A stretch of DNA of 64,000 nt from Alentia gelatinosa (lineage: Eukaryota; Annelida; Polychaeta; Phyllodocida; Polynoidae). The stretch spans positions 97,730,797-97,794,796 of the forward strand of contig OX465580.1 of assembly GCA_950022655.1 (NCBI GenBank), written 5' to 3'. Below are positions 59,171 through 64,000 of this stretch, in pieces (positions within the stretch are counted from its first letter, which is position 1; the number at the start of each line of letters is the position of its first letter). Below the pieces are notes generated by a model, which saw only the letters and a program-made list of their open reading frames with translations, made no database searches and was not told the origin of the DNA. Both the position numbers and the translations under genes were made by a program.

Positions 59171-59257
59171 AGGTTATAAGACACCAAAATTTGTTCCCGA
59201 TTCATCCCAACCATTGGCTCGGTGAGAGTCGGGAATAAAATTTTGGTGTCTTATACC
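59171..59257. mobile_element. Compact foldback element type D (87 bp)
   Basis: AGGTTATAAGACACCAAAAT at the left, and its reverse complement (ATTTTGGTGTCTTATACCT) at the right, arms of about 29 bp and a short interior. TAA precedes it and is also the right flank of the type B element. Confidence 0.7.
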
Positions 59258-59587
59258 TATAGACAGCGACATCTACATTGTTCCCTATCACAGTTCCTCC
59301 TTTTATAACCTCGTAAATTACCCGGGATGGATCAAAGAGAGCCGCCGGGAGCCAAGCCAAGGTGAGCCATGGGCCGCTTGTGTGGAATCACAGAAATTAA
59401 TTCAAAGTTTAATAACTTTGGATCCAATTGATATATCAGGAAATAGTTTTCAGATTTATCATTGCCTCTCTCTACCCTACAAATCGATATAAGGCACCTT
59501 TAAATCGAAATGAGTAATAGGTAGTATTACTAGTTAAACTGTCTGCTCAGAATCGGGAACAGTCAGTCAATGTGCATGCACCGAAAT

Positions 59588-59777
59588 CTTTTAAGGTCGG
59601 ATAGAGTCGGTCATATCTGACATTGTAGTAATGCCCGACCCTTCGGGAAAAGCAATAAAATTCGGGTCGGGGAAGTGCGTACATTGACCTGATTGATGCA
59701 GATTGTCACAGACCCGACGGATCCGTCAGGCAAAGGTAGAATCAGGCACAGCGGTCGGGTCGGTGTCTTATAGGCTT
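59588..59777. mobile_element. Type C element fragment, inverted relative to 57616
   Basis: Reverse complement of 57616-57802 with moderate divergence, ending GGTCGGTGTCTTATAGGCTT. The two copies form a large inverted repeat around 1.8 kb. The distal part is not recognised. Confidence 0.7.
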
Positions 59778-60827
59778 TATACATGTAGTAGTTTAGCACT
59801 GTGATTTTGCCGTGCCGTGGTATATATTATTTAAGGGTGATCTATTAGGAGCGGTTCTAATCGTTCGACGATGTTGATTCATGCATACTCTGTTAATTAG
59901 ACACTTGTATACCTAGTCCAATACAGCATAAGATAAGCTAGCGTGAACGAGCGCTTCACGAAGCTAATTATACATTGGGTGATAACAGGTTGTGCCAGAA
60001 ATGATTAGTCCTGTAGAGATCTTTAATACAAGGTTTTATCAGTCACAATCCATTACTCTTTCATGCCAGGTCGATAATAACTCTTTATTTCAAATCATGT
60101 ATCCCTGGACCGTTTATTAGATACATGTCAGTTTATTTATTGGTCCATAATCTTATGAAGTTGGATTCCTTTAAGAATTCCTTGTATATCAACTACCATT
60201 CTACGGTATACCCTTATTAGAAAATTCTATATATCTGACATGAGTATGACGAGCTTCATTTCTGAGGTCCATTCAATAGCCCTAGTAAACTTATTTTGAA
60301 CCAAAAATCATCATAGAATTGTTCCCCTGGTACAGCCCCGGATGGCCCTCTGACTGCGTCAAAAGGTGTCTTTAAACAACCAACAAAATTGTCACATTGA
60401 CCTTCTAGCAACCTTAGCTCTAATCTATATTATTGTTAGACCGAAAACTGTAATGAAAATACATGTGGCTATAGAAAATTGAGCATTACATATTACATAA
60501 ATAAAGTGTAATACTAGACTGCTACTTGTAACCTGACGATGAACATTACCTAAATTAAGTGTGATATGTCAACAGGACAGTGGTGTAGGGGGGCACATAT
60601 GTATATACTGATGTTCCCCGGTGAAACTTAGCTTAAATAAACGCCAAGATGGGTATCTAAACTCAACTGATTTCCCACTCCAAAGAATACTATTTCGTCA
60701 GAGAACAATTGAATTTCCTATATTTGGTTGTTTAATGCACTGATAAGAAACCTCCAGTGTTACTAAGGGAGCGTTCATTATATATGGCAGAGGGGTGTGT
60801 GGATTTTGCTCAGCAAATCCTTCAAAA

Positions 60828-60965
60828 TGAACCCCCCTCGGAAATACCTCCAAATGAAGTGCCCTTCCCTCGAAAATACCCCAAAATAAAGCGCCCCCCT
60901 CGGAAATACCTAAAAATACAGGGCCCCCAGGCAAATACCCTGATATACAACCCCTCCCCCCCCCA
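60828..60965. repeat. Degenerate 30-bp minisatellite
   Basis: Units around CCCCCCTCGGAAATACC near 60834, 60864, 60894 and 60930. The minus-strand frame stays open with a ten-residue period (ALFWGIFEG-like) because the unit is a multiple of three. The flank GGGAGCGTTCATTATATATG suggests a dispersed repeat. Confidence 0.65.
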
Positions 60966-61456
60966 AGGCAATAGCCTTCAATTGATTCTTTCCCATATAC
61001 ACATGTATATGCACACATATATATATATATGTAGTAATGTTGAGTGAATAAAGCCAGGTGAATTCTGGTGTACAAATTTTAAACTTCTATAATCAAATCC
61101 TCTAATGTGCAGCTATCTGGCCCTTAAGAAATGTGGGCTGCTAGTGATGGTTTAAGAGCAATGACTGCAAACTGGGTAGTATAGTTATAGGATTGTATAT
61201 CCACCATCTAGGAAGTGAACCTTTAGTCTGTCACGACATGTTGGCACTCGAGCTTATGGACCTGCTGCTCTGAGACCTATCTTAAGGGGTTGTTCTATTG
61301 AGACAGTGGAGGCATCGAAAAGACCACTTGTATGTGCTAAGCTACATTGCATGGTGATCACCTGACATTAACCATTGAGCTGAGTATAGATACTAATATA
61401 GTGGAGCTGCACCACACAAGGTAAGGGAGCAATCTCCTGACAGTGGTATTGCCTTT

Positions 61457-61545
61457 GATAGTGTAGCGGTTACCCTCTAGTCGCTGAAAGTGTATTACCA
61501 CTCTCCGCGATCGTCAGTCGACCAGAGGTTCCGAGACTAGTCGCT
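61457..61545 (+). mobile_element. Possible tRNA-like SINE head
   Basis: TGATAGTGTAGCGGTTACC resembles a tRNA A-box region, and GAGGTTCCGAGACTAG about 60 bp later resembles a B-box. I could not fold a full cloverleaf by eye, so this is not called as a tRNA gene. Confidence 0.25.
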
Positions 61546-64000
61546 ACCCTGTACTTACCGTGCCAATACAGGTGGGTTCGGCTTTACCCACTGGAAAAGG
61601 GAGGGAGATACAATCTACCAACTACCGCTTAACCGCGAATAGAAAACCAGACTCCGGACTATTTCAGTTCACCGTTCTTTATTTATGGAAAGTATACACA
61701 ATCCGTTGGTGCTGCGGGGCACCAACTAGCGCGGGAAGAGATACTGGTCTCTTCAACGTTGAAATGTGTTACAACACAACCTAACCAACTCGTGAGGCTC
61801 CAGACGTTCACTCCTTAAAGAGGCACCATGAGAAGTCCTATCAACCTGCTGTGGACTCGACCTTATAAAGTGGCTGAGTTACGTAATGCAGGTGAACCCG
61901 TAGCATTTGCATACTGCGGGTCCGCCGGCCATACCGCACAGCAGGGATCGGCACTCGCGCCACCTAGTTCTAGAGTGAAACAACGCTGCTCGACTGCCCT
62001 GACCCCTACAATAGTCTTAGCATATTCATGCACAACCTACAAACTCTAAAATTATTTCAATTTTGATTAATTATTGTGCAGACAATAGCCTGAATCTTTT
62101 AAAAGATTGTGAATGATAGACCATATTAGTTTTAACATGATTATTAATATTTCCCTGGTATTTTGATGTCAAACATGTACAAAACTCTGAAAGGTACCAC
62201 TTTCACATTGGGGCTTAGCAAGTCTGCTGCTTTCTAATATCAAATATTTTTAGTAAAGTGGGATTCACATGGAAAGACTTATGTACTTAAGACTGGTGTA
62301 CTTAACATCCGTTCCCCAGTTTTCGATAATCTTTCCTCTTTCCAAAAGTCTCAGAACAGAATGCTAAAATTGTGCTTTCTCATTCTTCAAAGAAAATGGT
62401 GGATCAGATTCATATGGAAGGACACACCCAGTACATAGTCTCATACATGCTCCATTTCACAGGGTGCACATTCTCTGACTTGCAGTTTTTTCCCAAGTGA
62501 ATGCCTTGCTTGAGACTCAAGTGCCCATAGCTAGCACCTAGTGCAGGGTACTTAGTCACTGGTGCAGGGATTTTTCCCATGTGAACATGTATGAGAGCAC
62601 ACCAATGAGACTAGTGGACCCTTATTACTATTGGGAGGTATGCCAGTCTCACAAAAATCCAAGACTAAAGTGAGACCTATTTTTACTTTCATAACATTGG
62701 TGCCAACATTTCAGTTCAATTCCAATAACTATATCAAATTGGTCTTTGACTATTTGAAAGTATGACAAATCTAATGAGCTTAATCCAGAGAATGTTCTCG
62801 CATTGATATATTTTTTGAAATGTCGAAATACAGTTAAATATTCTGCAGGCATTTTTGGGATAGCCAATTACCACACCGAGGAAAGGATATCCCAATATTT
62901 AGCACCAGAGCTCAGGAAAAGCCTTGCCTTAGAATGCCATCACATGAATGCAGTGTATTACAGATGTTAGGTGAATGTTCATCTAACTTTTGTTAAAATT
63001 TACAATCAAACCTATACTACCAACTGAATTAATGATAATTAAAATCTAATTAATCCCTTCTTTTCAGATCCCTGCAAACAGTGACATACAATGTCAATTG
63101 GCACTATCTTTCCTCATAATCATAATTGTTGGTCTGTGTAATATAAACATATGTAGCAGAGGCCAGTCACTGTGACCAATGTCATCAAATTTATGGATGC
63201 CAATGGAACACCCCTTTTATACTAACCTTTAAACCATCATAGATCTATTACACAATTTGTTTGTATCACAGAAGGGCTGTCTTACTAATGTAAGAATGCA
63301 GGTTTTACTGTTTTCTGAGGACAGTTAAATAGCACACTCTCATAGTAAATTATTTGTTAAATTTGTGGTGATATAAGATATCTGCTAGCAAAATAAGGGT
63401 CATGAATAAGCAATTGAAGGTATTATCTCTTGGATAATGTTACTGCAGTGATTTGGGAGTTTGTTGAGTGAATTTCATCAAAATACACATTCATCACAGC
63501 AACTGTCATTTACCTTACATTTCCTTCAGGCAGCTGTTGTTTTATCAGGGTTTACTGGTTGAAAATATGTACCTTTATGGTGAAATTACGGATTACTCAG
63601 GACATAAATGACAATACAAGTACCTGCAACAACCCTATGATAGCCTCTGCCTCAATAAGCCAACAATTTTGCTGCTAACTTTATTAAGATGATTGTTGAA
63701 GAAAATTGCATTGAACATTATCTCAGAAAAGCTCTTGCATGGCAGAATACTAGAAATCATAGTATGATGGGCCCCCACTACAGGTGTTACAGTACCTCAC
63801 TTATTATCTTCTCTGCTACAATTACCATACTTATATATGTAAATTTCTTAATTTTGCTAGAAGAGATCAGACACTATTGGACTGTGTCTATATTATCCAA
63901 AATACACAGTTCTAGAACCTTTTATTTGGGTGAATCAAAAAAACGTAAATCATTGAAATTGAAATGCCCCCCGCCCCAAAGCAAATACTGTGAAATGCCC

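Larger units (their letters stand above)
59780..64000. other. Intergenic, no gene seen
   Basis: AT-rich. Besides the minisatellite at 60828-60965 and the tRNA-like segment at 61457-61545, there is a GC-richer stretch at 61550-62040 with no recognisable coding motif. The last 40 bases repeat the AAATGCCC/CAAATAC words of the minisatellite. Confidence 0.6.

Noticed and set aside
61457..61545. Functional tRNA gene
   Set aside because: A-box and B-box resemblance only; no convincing acceptor stem or cloverleaf by eye, so listed only as a possible SINE head.

Overview
The window is animal (metazoan) DNA, AT-leaning and mostly non-coding, with a single recognisable host gene. That gene is a complete Brachyury (T-box) gene on the minus strand, coding from 46532 down to 26815. 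Seven coding exons join in frame with GT..AG introns into a 475-residue protein. Large introns, TA and CA microsatellites, long G and C runs, many short inverted-repeat transposons and a DIRS-type retroelement suggest a marine invertebrate. A lophotrochozoan or a non-vertebrate deuterostome is most likely; the sequence alone does not settle it. The T-box keeps the Brachyury hallmarks but is unusually diverged.

Layout. 1-6900: intergenic, with ends of small inverted-repeat elements. 6939-12053: two dead retroelements side by side, both on the minus strand: a 5'-truncated non-LTR element, then a GC-rich DIRS-type element (Gag, RT-RNase H, truncated tyrosine recombinase). 12054-17430: intergenic. 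17430-24620: a dense graveyard of nested inverted-repeat elements (MITEs), several flanked by TAA on both sides. 24767-26790: CA repeat and the 3' flank of Brachyury. 26815-46532: Brachyury. Its introns carry a 24-bp minisatellite, a G-rich GGGT tract, a 15-bp G-rich minisatellite with a 22-C run, and MITEs. 46533-48280: GC-rich 5' flank. 49998-50902: a tandem array of four palindromic units of about 225 bp. 55060-59777: a second transposon nest (SINE-like element, gag-like pseudogene, several MITEs, and a non-LTR element inside a MITE inside another MITE). 59780-64000: intergenic, with a 30-bp minisatellite and a possible tRNA-like SINE head.

There is no operon logic: Brachyury is an isolated developmental regulator in a transposon-rich landscape. 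The most distinctive unexplained structure is a set of small inverted-repeat elements. At least six types differ in terminal repeats but share a CGAT/ATCGG-rich sequence vocabulary and, where both edges can be read, usually a TAA duplication. That duplication points to a PIF/Harbinger-like transposase that is not encoded in this window.
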